Source: Ifrita kowaldi (taxonomy: Eukaryota; Chordata; Aves; Passeriformes; Cinclosomatidae). Taken from it: a stretch of DNA of 64,000 nucleotides. The stretch spans positions 25,324 to 89,323 of the forward strand of contig VZRS01009682.1 in the NCBI GenBank assembly GCA_013398055.1. The letters run 5' to 3'. This document shows positions 34,658-46,100 of this stretch, piece by piece. The translations under genes and the position numbers were made by a program. The notes beneath the pieces are model-generated. The model was not told the origin of the DNA. It saw nothing but the letters and a program-made list of their open reading frames with translations, and searched no databases. Position 1 is the stretch's first letter. Every line of letters starts with the position of its first letter.

Positions 34658-34663
34658 TTTATT
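34658..34663 (-). terminator. ALKBH4: ALKBH4 polyadenylation signal
   Basis: AATAAA on the minus strand, about 110 bases past the ALKBH4 stop codon, giving a very short 3'UTR. Confidence 0.75.
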
Positions 34664-34774
34664 GAGCTTATCTCTGCCCACGCCTGGTTCCTTACACCCA
34701 CCTCAGAAACAAACCGAGTCATACAAATTCCATACCTCATTTTACACATCTCCCAACAAAATGCAACCTCTTGG

Positions 34775-36046
34775 TCACACGGGTCTCCCTTGAAAGGAAA
34801 GAGCAATTTGCAGCAGTTCTTTGCCCAGTTCCTCGTGCCTGCCCCCGGCGCTGAACTCCGCGGAGAGCTCCCTGAAGGTGAGGCAGACGCGGCGGTGCTC
34901 GATGTGCCTGCGCTGGATCCCGTGTTTCCACTTGTACCGCGCGTCCCCGTGCAGCACCACCAGCGACCTCTGGGGCAAGGGGATGGCCACACTCACCTCC
35001 TTGCCCGGAACCAGCCTTGGGGACAAAAAGCACTTGGTTCCCTCTTCTCCTGAATTTCTGCACGCTGATGTCTGCGTGAAAGATCCAGGGGGGCTTAATT
35101 CCTCTTTGCTGGAAATGGGCAATAATTGGATGGTGTCCTCCGAATGGCAGGACATGGAGAGCACAGTTTTGGACAGCAAGTTCAAGCTGACCAGGCGCTC
35201 CCCCCAGAGCCACCAGTCATCAAAGTGGGGGTCGATGGCAGAGCCTCTCTCTGGTCTGTAGTCCAGGTTACACTGCTCCACAGGTAAGAAACCACTGAGC
35301 ACAGCACATGCCTTCATCTGGGCCACAATCTTTCTGCTGAAACTTGGCAAACCGGTAAAGCTGCCAGCTTTCAGCCTTCGTTTCTTGAAGTTCACTTTGG
35401 GTCCATAGTCCTGTTGGAAAAGAAGAGGGAGGAAAAAGCTGGTGTAAAGGGAAAATCTAGGACAAGTCTTTTTGGAGAGGCTGCTCCTGCAGAGTTCTGT
35501 TCTCATCTCTTCCAGTGACCTGGTTGCCAGGTTGCAAAAGGACTCAGAGAATCTACATTAATCTCTCTGGATTTATAAAGTAAAACCAAATCTAAACACC
35601 CACTTTTTTCCCTTGGAGATTGTGTGAGCTTTAAAGCTTGAACACACCCCATCAAATAGTGTTTGTTGCAGCTATCACGTATTTTTGCAAGAAGTTGATT
35701 TTAACTGCAGGTAATTCTTGCCATTGATTTCAGGAAAAGCTTTCAAAAGAAAACACTTAATGAAACATCTCAATATTTTTGGGTATAACTGAAAACAGCT
35801 TTCCTTTTCCAGAGGGATCTAAGATCAGATGTGCTTCTAAAGTCCAACCTGTTTCTTTCGGCCCGACTGTGATGGTTTCCAGTCATCTCGATCCATCAGC
35901 TCCACTATCTCACACTCTTCATCTTCACTAATGAACTCCTCCACCAGGAACACCCCTGGAAAGGGAAATGCCCAGCCAGCAAATTCCGAGTGCTCATTTC
36001 CTTTAGCTAGGCCTGTTGCTGGACAGTAAGTGAAATTATCTTCTCC
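34775..36046 (-). CDS. ALKBH4: Alkylated DNA repair protein alkB homolog 4, 5' incomplete
   Basis: Two coding exons on the minus strand, 36046-35849 (66 codons) and 35410-34775 (211 codons plus stop), with GT-AG borders in phase 0. The N-terminal exon (about 40 residues with the Cys-rich motif of this family) is not found; it should lie in the CpG island with the N at 36595. The product is an Fe(II)/2-oxoglutarate dioxygenase. The HxD iron motif appears as DPHFDD (codons 35219-35227), the distal iron histidine as WKH (34922-34924), and the 2-oxoglutarate-binding arginine region as HRRVCLTFRELSAEF. Human ALKBH4 is reported to demethylate actin K84me1 and to act in cytokinesis. An 18-or-so-residue Ser/Glu-rich insertion follows TVLSM compared with human. 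It is probably divergent from LRWD1, sharing a promoter. Confidence 0.95.
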
Positions 36047-36479
36047 CTGTGGAAATATCAATGGAATAGAAGAAAAGCAATAAAATATTTCTATTATTTA
36101 CCCCTGCAACCTCAGTATTGCAGCATGAAAACTGTACAGGATTCTTGCAGACAAGAGAAATTTCGCAGCTGCTTTTGGGGAACAACATTTCCCTGCTCTT
36201 TTTTTACAGCTGCGGCATCACTGTGCTGCTTGCTTGAAGCCACTTTTCTTTCCTAGTGATGTCTTTATCCTGGAAAGGCAGGCAAGAACCGACGAACCAC
36301 AGAGCCACAGGTATAAGGAGAATAATGGTGGGTATTGCTGCAGAGATATGGTTTGTCATAGCAATAAATGTTGAATGAGGGAAGTTGATAAAAATCGCGC
36401 AGGCCACAAGGCTAAGCTGTAACAAATGAATGTGACTGTAACACGTGAGGCTCAGGTGAGCTCCGACCCGGCTTCTGAG

Positions 36480-36780
36480 CGTTGCTGAGGTGAACAATTC
36501 TCAATCGTTCACGGCCGGGGGGGCTCTGCCTTGCCCCCGACGTGTGGCCCCGCGGCCCCCGGGGCCCGGCCCCGCTCCGGGCACGGGGGTCCCGNAGCCG
36601 CGGCCTGCGCCCGCAGCCGGTGATACCCCGCGGCCCGGAGGCCGCCTCAGCGTGGGCTGACAGCCCGCCATCCGTGGCCTTGTCAGCCCCGGGGCATCGC
36701 GCGCACCGGGGGCCGCGCTGGGCCGGGCGGTGCAGGGCAGCTCCAAGCAAACACGTTCAGGTCAGAGGGATGCTCGGCTG
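36480..36780. promoter_or_regulatory. CpG island, likely bidirectional ALKBH4/LRWD1 promoter
   Basis: Dense CpG sequence between the 5' end of visible ALKBH4 (minus) and LRWD1 (plus). The two genes are head-to-head in human. The island is interrupted by one N at 36595, and the ALKBH4 first exon is absent from it, so part of the island is missing from the assembly. Nothing here reads as the expected ALKBH4 N-terminus. Confidence 0.6.
36595..36595. other. Single-N assembly placeholder in ALKBH4/LRWD1 island
   Basis: One N at the expected place of ALKBH4 exon 1 (and possibly a non-coding LRWD1 exon 1). It probably masks missing GC-rich sequence. Confidence 0.6.
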
Positions 36781-38182
36781 TGGGGCTCCATCCCGAGAGC
36801 TGCGGTGGGGCAGGAGGGGGTCAGTTCCCGCTGAAAGAACCCCGGGGCTCACCAGCCCCCGGGGTAACCGAGTGTTCCCTCTGCAGCATCACCCGTGGTG
36901 CTGTGGGATGGGACATGCCATGTCTGGCCTTCCCTGCAGCTCCCGCCGTGTCACAGCTGTGTCTGGGGTGTCAGTGTGTCAAAGAGCGAGCGATGGGAAC
37001 ATCCACAGTCACTGGTGACACGTTTTTGTTATAGGCACAAGATCTTAGGGAGGTTTGGTTGGGTCAGCCTGACCTTGTGGTTTGGCTCACAGCGAGAGCA
37101 CTGTCGCTTGAAGGATCAAATCCCAAACAGCTGCTGTTTAAACTGGCTTTCGGTTCAGCTCTTTGTGCTTGTATACAATATTTCAGTGTATACAATATTG
37201 TAGTGCCCCGTTGCTCACCACACAATGTTGCAGGTGCGGTGGGTGTGTGGTGCTGCTGAAAGCAAACCCAAGGACAGCTCAGTGCCCCATGTGCTCCTCA
37301 CGATGTGCTGGAGTGAGTGGCATTTAGGCAGCGTTGATCTAACAGAGAAAGACAGGAGCGAGCCCAGCCTTGGAGTTCTGTTCTCTTTTATTTCCCTCTC
37401 TTGAAATCTGTGTCAGGAAGAGTGGTAAGCCCTGAACCAGTAATTTCATGGAGCTCTTTTGGCCCTGTCAGCATTGTTATTCCAAATATCAGCATATCCC
37501 TGTGTGTGTGTGTGTACTGAAACATCAGTTAATCACCAGCAGCACACAGAATACTGTTGATTTTTTTTTCCCTTCGTGAGGAAATGATGTCCTTGATTGG
37601 TGGGTGTTTAAATTTTCGCTGATTAATTCAGTTTTCCAAAATTTTTGGCAATTTAGAAGTCGTCAGCCAAGAGTCTGTCCAGCTGGTCAGGCCAGTGAGC
37701 GCAGTGTCACTTTCTCGGGAGGAAAACATTCACAGCAGGTGTATTGACTCTTACTGCTGCTGTTTGTTTGAAAGAGTGTTGGAATTCCTGGAGCAGAGCC
37801 CAGGAGAGGCACAAACAGGTACCTGTGATGCTGTCCTGGTCCTGAGTGCCATCACTCATGGACAGCTTTCAGCTGCAGCAAGTCTGTCGCTCCAACAGCC
37901 ACGGGATGTATCCCTGTTGTTTTGGAGATGGATTGGATCAGCGTGTTGGGAGCCTGTGCCCAATCTAATAATAGTATCTGCCATATTCATTTCAACCAAG
38001 TACAAAAGGTGACTTCCAGCACAGCAGCAAAAACTGTAGATAACCTCATAACAATTTTTTTTCCACCTTTGGAGCTGTTGAAAGCATTTCCTCTTATTCC
38101 CATTTGTTTTACCAGGAAGGTAACCAGAAGACATCTTACAGCTGACTGATTAGTGATTCCAGCAGCAGGGTGGAGATTAAAA
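36781..38182 (+). other. LRWD1: Presumed LRWD1 5' intron/leader
   Basis: There is no coding exon between the CpG island and the LRWD1 ATG. An acceptor-like TTGTTTTACCAG at 38115 may open the ATG exon, and an in-frame TGA at 38147-38149 fixes the ATG at 38183 as the first possible start. A 12-bp direct repeat (GTATACAATATT) occurs at 37171-37182 and 37188-37199, and a short TG repeat near 37501-37515. Confidence 0.5.
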
Positions 38183-41100
38183 ATGTCCAAAATTACTACA
38201 GAACTTCTTTTGGAAAGAGCAGTTCCAAGATCTACAAGGCTTCGAAAGATTGAGACGCTGAAGTAAGTGCAGACAGGCCCATGGAAAATTACAGATTAAT
38301 TCAAGCTGGGCAATCTCCTTTTTCTGTCTTTCTTCCCCTTTTCTTCTCTTTTTTACTGAAAAAAGAGAAACAATTCCAAAGCACAGAACTGAGATGGCAT
38401 TTCCAGTGCAGGAGCAGTGAGCACTGGTGGCACTGCATTCACTAGAGAGGTTATTGGCAGATGTTACCTTCTTTTGCCATTTCTATTTTGTGAAACTGCT
38501 CAAGGCTCAATCCTGATTTCCTAACCCCAAGATATCATCCTTACCCCCAAAGCCCTTGCATCTTTGCTAGCGATTGCTAAATGGGAATAAGAGAATCTTC
38601 CAGCATGGATTTCAGAGGATTTTTAAAGTATTTTTTGCATTATTTCCCTTCCGTTTTCCTCTCCCTCCATCACTTTCCATCCCCTCTAAATCCAGTTATC
38701 CTAGTACCTCAAACATCGCAGAGGGAGAGAATAAACTCTGAAACACTTAAAAACCACTAAAAACAGTTTTTCCACTCAGCTCCTGAACAGAGGTCGTTGC
38801 AAATATGTGTCTTTCCAAATGTTTAACACAGTGGAATTTCACTGTTCCGGAGCTGGCCAATCCAAGTGACTCAGCTGGCCAGTTTCTGGCTGGAGCCTTT
38901 GTTGTTTTTGTTGCTGATGTCAGGGGGTTTGGGTTTCACATGTACTCTTTAAGGTTCTTTCTTTCAGTTTGCCTTGTGCTAAAATAATTATTTTTAGAGA
39001 GAAACTTAAACATTTCTCTGAGGAGTATCAGCTGCAGTAATCTGGGTAACACAGTGATGGGGAGATGTTGGAAGCTGTGGATTTTTGGAGTGTGGCTTTC
39101 TCCACGCAGCTTCATACTGTGATGTTGAAGGGCTGTATTTCAGAAAGTCCATTTGGGGAACACCACGGAGTTTCTCCCCAAAATGACACCACAGCCACAG
39201 CTCTGCAGCCAGCTGGATTCTCCTCAACCTTTCTTACCAGCTCTAACTGGCTGGTTACACTTCTGGGATGGCAAGTGAAGGAGAAGAGATCTTGCTTTCT
39301 GGATTTATTTGCCTCTTTTATTCACACTTCATTAATATCTAGAAGCCTGTTTTTTAACTAATTATTAGTGACAGAGATTCTGTTTGTTAAAGGAACCCAA
39401 GCTTGTGCCCTCATGAGATGTTGGCTGCCAGGACTGGAAGTTCCCTTTGGAGCTCACCTAAATGATCTAACCCAATATAAATGACCCTACTTATAAAATG
39501 CAGTTTTCACTTTCTTGCAGAGAAGGGATATTTCTTTTCCCCTCACCAATATTGTACCACTTCCTCTTTCCAGGACAGAGTTCTTCTGTTTTGGTGGCAG
39601 TCTTGGGATTTTGTTAGGTAGATTTCTACATTTATCACTGCAAGTTTTTGCAGCAAAACTCTCTATAAAAAAAAATGGAAAAATCACGTTTTTGGTCAAG
39701 TTAGTTCTTTGAAAACAGCCAGACTACTTGGGAACACACTCTGCACTTGGCCTGAACTGTGAAATAATGAATGTAATACATTTTGTGGACAGGGTAGTGA
39801 GTGTCTTGAATTGCCACAACTTGTTTTGTTGAATCAACATTGCACAGGAACAAAATACCAAACCTCTTAGAAGTGTAGTATTTTTTTCTATAAAATAACA
39901 ACTTTTTCTGGTGATTCACTGCTCCCAGCTAGCTCAGTTACCCCTAGGAGATTATCTGAATTGCAGGTTAATTGTAGTTTAGCCGACCGGAGTCTCTGAT
40001 GGTGTCAGCTCAGACACATCAGCTTCCCCACAGTGTGCTCACAATCCAGAATGCTGGCACCAGAAAAAGCAGGTTTGGTCAGATGTACCCAGTGAGTTGT
40101 GCTGGACTGAGGTGCCACCAGGTGGGACTTTGTATCCTGTGAAATCAGCATTTATTCTTCCAGTGAGCTGCAGATAGTTCATGGGGTTTTTTTGTTTTCA
40201 GCCTGTCCAAGCTGCAGTTGAAGACTGGAGACTTAGACCCACGTTTGTTTTCCCGCCTGAGGCACCTGCAGAAACTTGATCTCTCTGATAATTTACTGGA
40301 CAAATTCCCCAACAGCCTAACCCTGCCCGATCTGCGTGTCCTGAACTGCAACAATAACAAGCTGGAAGATGTAACTGCTCTGAAACAGTTCCCTCTGCTC
40401 GAGGAGCTGACCTACGAGAACAATGTGTACTTGACAGTGAGTTACCCCCCTCCTTACACCAAACAGAGAGGCAAACAAACAGCAGTTGTGCAAAGTTCTT
40501 ATATATTGTTCTTGGGCAGCAAGTGCCAGGGCATTGGAGAGAGCAGCCAGCCTTTGTGTGGCATTTAACCACTTTGTGCCTCTGTTTCTCAGTCTGCAGA
40601 AGTGACTTGCCCAAAACCACTCAGATATTAAAATCTGTGTCTTGAACTCCTGATTCCCTGGGCCAAAATCCCATTTTAGGTGGCTTATCAGGCACAGTAT
40701 CTTATGCTCATGCTTGTGTAAAATGTAGTAATGACTGTGTAGAGATGTCCTTCTTACAGAAACATAGAATCACAGAATGGTTTGGAAGGGACCTTAAAGC
40801 TCATCTTGTTCCACCTCCTGCCATGGGCAGGGACACCTTCCACTAGACCAGGTTGCTCAGAACCCCATCCAATCTGGTCTGAAACACTCCTGGGGATGGG
40901 GCAGCCACAGCTTCTCTGAGCAACCTGTGCCAGTGCATCACCACCCTCACAGTAAAGAGTTTTTTCCTAATATCTAATGTTAGTTTTATTTCCTAATATC
41001 TGTGTTAGTTTTACTGCCCTCTGTGCTCTGGAAGAGCAGACTCGGTCCTCTGATGAGGGTTTAAACTTGGTGATTAATCTGGTTTAGGTTTTGACCTCTC

Positions 41101-43175
41101 CCAAGAGGATCTGCTGACTGTACAAGTTAAACATCCAAAACTGATTTTACTTGTGCTGTAAACTGGCATCAGCCACTCACCATTTCCACATGCTTATTTG
41201 CTGTTGCACAATGGCAGTATATGTGTGGCTGTATGGTGAACTGTCTGACTTAAAATGCATCTAACCCAAGGAATTCCTGCTGGAATTCCTTGATTGGAGG
41301 CAGGACAGGCCTTCCCTTGTGTTAGAGTTAAGGGATATGAGCAGAGCTCTGAGTCTTGCACTCAGGCCCAGCAGATGAGCTGTTACACAGCCCCCACCTT
41401 GTGTTGGATGCTAGCACTGCCTGAGGGCTGGGCAACTCTGACTGCAGTTTAAGATCCCAGCTCGTAGGAGAACATTAATTCACACCTAAAAGGTGAAATT
41501 CAAGTTGAAAATCCTGAGGAGATTTTATGAAATGGCTTTTCCTTACTAAATATATCATTCTCATATAGGCTGTATTTTAATCAAGGACTAAAGGTAAAGC
41601 AAGTACCATGTGTACAACTTTTATAACTCCAGTGTTTTCTCTTTCCAGCTCAATGATGACTATAAAGTAATGTATCTTTTGCAAAATCTTCGGCTGCTCA
41701 ACGGCAAGGACATAACCAAACTGGCCAACCATGTGAGGCGTGTCAACAGCCGTAAGCTCACCAGCAAGGTAAGATGTGGGATATTTCCTTAACCTCCAAA
41801 CACCTGAGAAATAACTAAATCCTGTGCTCAGTGTAGTGACAGAGCTGCAGACAAGCTGCAAGTGCTTTGCAATACCTGTGGTATGATCTGAGCCCAGCGT
41901 GCAGAATGAGCCACTCAGGAAATGTCTTTGTGCTGCTTTCTCTGGTCACTGCTGGCATCTGTGCAGCCAATTTGCCTTTGGTTTAGGTGACAGGAGCAGG
42001 GCCAACCAGGTCTGTTGTCTGATCCTGTAGTTTTTCAGGTCACTCTGAGCATCATTCAGGAATGGGAGAAGTCTGGTGCTGCCAGAACAGCTGCAAACAC
42101 CTCCCCATCTGATTTAAGTCACTGTCCAGGCCCCAGGAATGGGGAACACAAAACCAAGCTCAGGTTAATCTTGCTTTTCCCAGCATACACCAGAAACAAG
42201 GATTTGTTCTTTCTTCTTCAGCTGTGAACATTTAGAACTTCATTTTCACTCATTTGTCTTCACAGTTAAGCTCCTGACAGATTGTCCCCACAAGGCATTG
42301 TTGTGATCTTAAGCAAAATTATTGTTCAGTTAAGAAAAAGGTTTGGTTGGCTGGTTGTTTTTGTGTATTACTGCTCTTACCATTTGTATTCTAGTTAATT
42401 GATCTTCTTAATTCCTCTATGTAACAGTAGGAGAAAATTCAAATACTGAAGACCGGGATGTCTTGTTGTGCTGAGTGTTGTATGTGTAATATTTGTGTAT
42501 CTCAAAGGGGCTGCTCAGCCTCTTATCCCAGACAACTGATCATGGTTATCTGTTTAATGAGACACCAAACTCTCCCCTGTGCTGTTCTTTTTGTGGTGTC
42601 TGGGCCCTGATGCCTTTCCCTGATGTTACTGGTACCTGCCTGCCCAGTTCTTAGTCCTGTGCCTCCATGTAAAAATGTCTGTTGGGTCCAAATGCTGATG
42701 GATGTGTTACTGCCCACCAGAAACTCCGATGGGAAGCTGTGCTGACAGGTGAGCATCCACATGGTTGTGCCTGTAGTTCAGCAGCCTTTTGGAGCCCAGG
42801 TATCCTAAATGGGTCCATGCTGACAGTGCCTGCTTAGCCATACTTACTCCAGGTTCCAAGGAACTGACTTTCTTGTTAGCTGAAGTGGTGATCTGAACAT
42901 GAATAATTAAATTAAAGTGGTGCCATCTCGTAGGGTGCAGCACTCAGGGTTGGCCACTTCTTAAATGCTTTCACAAGTTCTCTTGTGCTTTTCTGTTGGA
43001 TAAACTCAGTCTTTCTGCCTAGGTTACTGCTCACTGGGAAAAATTCTTCCGTGACCAACTCCCTGAGAAATACACAGCTGAGCAGGTGAAGTCCATCAAG
43101 AAAAAGTTCCTGAAGTCAGTACAGACCAATGTGGTGTATGGACCCAGCTCACTCAGCGAGTTCACCCGCTGGCGG
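38183..43175 (+). CDS. LRWD1: LRWD1 N-terminal leucine-rich repeat exons
   Basis: The first four exons (196 codons). The start MSKITTELLLERAVPRSTRL is followed by LRR units LQKLDLSDNLLDKFPNSLTL, LRVLNCNNNKLEDVTAL and LLEELTYENNVYLT. An LRR cap follows (YLLQNLRLLNGKDITK), then VTAHWEKFFRDQLPEKY and the conserved VYGPSSLSEFTRWR, which is nearly identical to the mammalian protein. Confidence 0.92.
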
Positions 43176-46100
43176 GTAGGTCACATCCCACTCACCCTCC
43201 TGTTCTTCAGGCAAGGACCCTGCTCCTGGTTCTGCATGGATTGGATTAAAACACTCCATGGATTTGGGTGCTCTTGCAGACAAGTGGTATCACTTTTTCT
43301 CTTTTTTCACTGCTTTGTTAAGCAGTCACAGAAGCACCAGTGCACCAAGTTGAAATGGCTGTCATTAAACATTGTTTTTTAATTTATAAGCAATAATGAT
43401 ACTTGTACTAATTAACCACACTGCAGTATCCTTAATACTTAATTATTTGCAAATTAGTTTAATGGCAACCTTTACTCTTGATGGAAGAGAAAAGATAATG
43501 ACAGAAGTGTAATTGCTCCCAGTGGGGAAAGACACCATTTAGTTTGTAACATTTGTTTTGTTTGTATATTCATACACACAACTGAGGCTTCCATCTCTCT
43601 TTTGTCTTGTTTTATTGCTGTGCTGTTGTTTCCACAGCTGTGGGCCCTGAATGCCCGTGGTAGAGTGAAGTTCTTGGGTCATGTAATGTCAGCTGGGGAC
43701 TCCTCCACCACTTGTGAAATTCACACAGAATAGTGGGAGCAGTATTAAAAACCCAGCAAAGCAGCTCTTTGTGCCATGACACATCAGAGCTTGACATGCT
43801 GTGGCTTTTTTGTCTTCTTTTTTTTCTTTTTTAACATATCCACATATTTGCTTCTCAGGTGAAAATGATTGCAGAAGAGTTTCTGGCATACTCCCTAGGT
43901 CTGGAGTTAAACTCCGATACTGAACCAGAGGAAAAGATGGACGAGAATGAGGAAGAAAGCACAGAAAGCCCCAGGGAAGCTGCAGAGGATGTGGCTCAGG
44001 TAGGTGATTTTTCCAGTTACATTAGCAATGTTCTTTCTGTTTCCTGGGAATTCAGTAGCTCTTGTCAGTTCACATTTATGACCCTTTGCTAACCACAGGG
44101 GCAGTCTCAGGCTCCAGCCTGTATCCAACAGCTCAGGCTCCTTCTTTACAGCCAGACTGAAGCTTTCCCAGAAATGTGAAGGTCGAGCTGCTGTCTGAGA
44201 GGAGAGAGCTTCTATTCTCATAGGAGACCAAAAACATTCCATGAGTGCAATCCTACTCACTCCACCTCTCCTCTAGGAAGGGATATTTTAATTAGAGAAC
44301 TGGGCTGATGCCTGGCCAGACTCTGTTGGTGTTTGCCTGCTTGGAAATGGCTGCAGACTGAACCCCTGTGGTCCATGGGCCAGATTTGTTTTTCCACACC
44401 GTATGTAGATTGCAAATAACTGAGATGGGGGAAGGGAGCTGAAAATGAGGCTGGCTGTGTGGTTTTCATTAGCTTCTGCCTCTAGGAACCCTGCAGCTCT
44501 GGGCTGGCTGATTCCTGGAACCCAGTCTGTAACCGTGGGAGGGTACTTGCATTTAAATAATTAATATCTGTGACTTATAAATTATCTGCACTTCTTGGGG
44601 GAAGCTAAAAACCTTCTGCAGAACCTGACAACATGACAACATGCCTTATAGGTCACAGTAACACCCAGCAAGAGGAAAAGAAATCATTCAAAATCAAGCC
44701 CTGGAAACAAGAAGTCCAAGTCCCAGGCAAGCACCGAGGAGGAGGTTGTAGTTAATCCCAGAAAATCCAGTCATGTGGAGGATGACCCAGCTCCTGACAA
44801 ACCAAGAACGTCGAACCAACCAGCCAAGGAGGCAACCCCTGAGCAGGGAGCTGAAGGGACACACAAGAATGGAGAGCAGTTTCCCAAGGGGCAAAGCAAC
44901 AGAAGATCCAGCCAGATGACAGGGGAACAGAAAAGCCAGGAGCAGGACAACGGCGTGGTTACCTTGACCCCAGTGAAGAATTCCAAGCGCAAGGTATGTC
45001 CATCAGCCCCCTTGGGACTGGCTTTGGGCCTCTTGGTTTAGTGGGAGGAGCTGCCTTCAGGTTTCTTCAGAGCTCTGCACAGCTTGGAGCTCATAGTTGG
45101 CCAAATATATTGTGAGTTTTGGTTTGGTTTCTTTGTCATTGTTTTAAATCTCTCAGAGGCATCAAGGGAGAGAAGGGACCCCCCAGGAGACCCCAGTGAA
45201 TCCCCTCTGGGGGATGGATGGACCAACAATCCGAGGTGGTGCACTGGAAGCCTGTGCTTAGAAATGAGACTGGCAAGCCTTGCTCTCAGCTCAAACCAGT
45301 GGCTGCATGGGGAAAGGTGTTTCCCCCTCAGCTCAGGCCAGTGGGGATCTAAAGGGTTTTTCACATTTCTCTGCAGTAGGAAATGGGGTTCTCTGCTGGG
45401 CACATCTTTGCCAAACTGTTCCCTGCTGCTTTAGGAGCCTTGAGTGTTGTGGCACCTCAGTCTCTCCTGTTCCCTGTAGCACAGAAGGGCTGAAAAATAC
45501 TTGAGTTTAACTCAGTTTGCCGTGTTCAGTAGAGGGTTCTGTCAAGGAAATCACAGGCAAACCGTGTCAGGGGAATGAATTTTCTAAATGTGGATGGTTT
45601 ATTGTAGGAGGATGTCAGTGCAGAGCCATTGCATTTTCTTCAGTGTCACAGTAAAGGCAACAGCCGCGAGGATTTTAAAACGCAGCTCTGGTCCTGTGTC
45701 TTCGAGCCAGTGCTAGACTCTGGAGCCAGGAAAGGTGAGCTCTTAAAGAGGTTTGCAGGATTCCCAGAACCACCTGGCTCTGGAATCCCAGCGGACTCCA
45801 TGCCTCAGACCCCTGCTCTTTCAAGCCGTAGTCTCCGTTGTCAGGAAGAGACTTGCTTACGTATTTCTCCATTGATTTTGAAAACAGGAGACTGGGAGAG
45901 CACCAGGCAGTGATAAGCTGCAGTCTTCATGTGTTATCCCTGAACCTGGGAACTTCTCACCCATTATTTTCCTCTTTCAGATCCCATTGTGAGCTCCTCC
46001 AGAACTGTGGCAACCTGTGGAGGGGAATCTGTCTGTCTGATTGATTGTGAGACAGGGACAGTGCTGAAAAAGTATAAGGTGGCTACAGAGGTGGGTTGCA

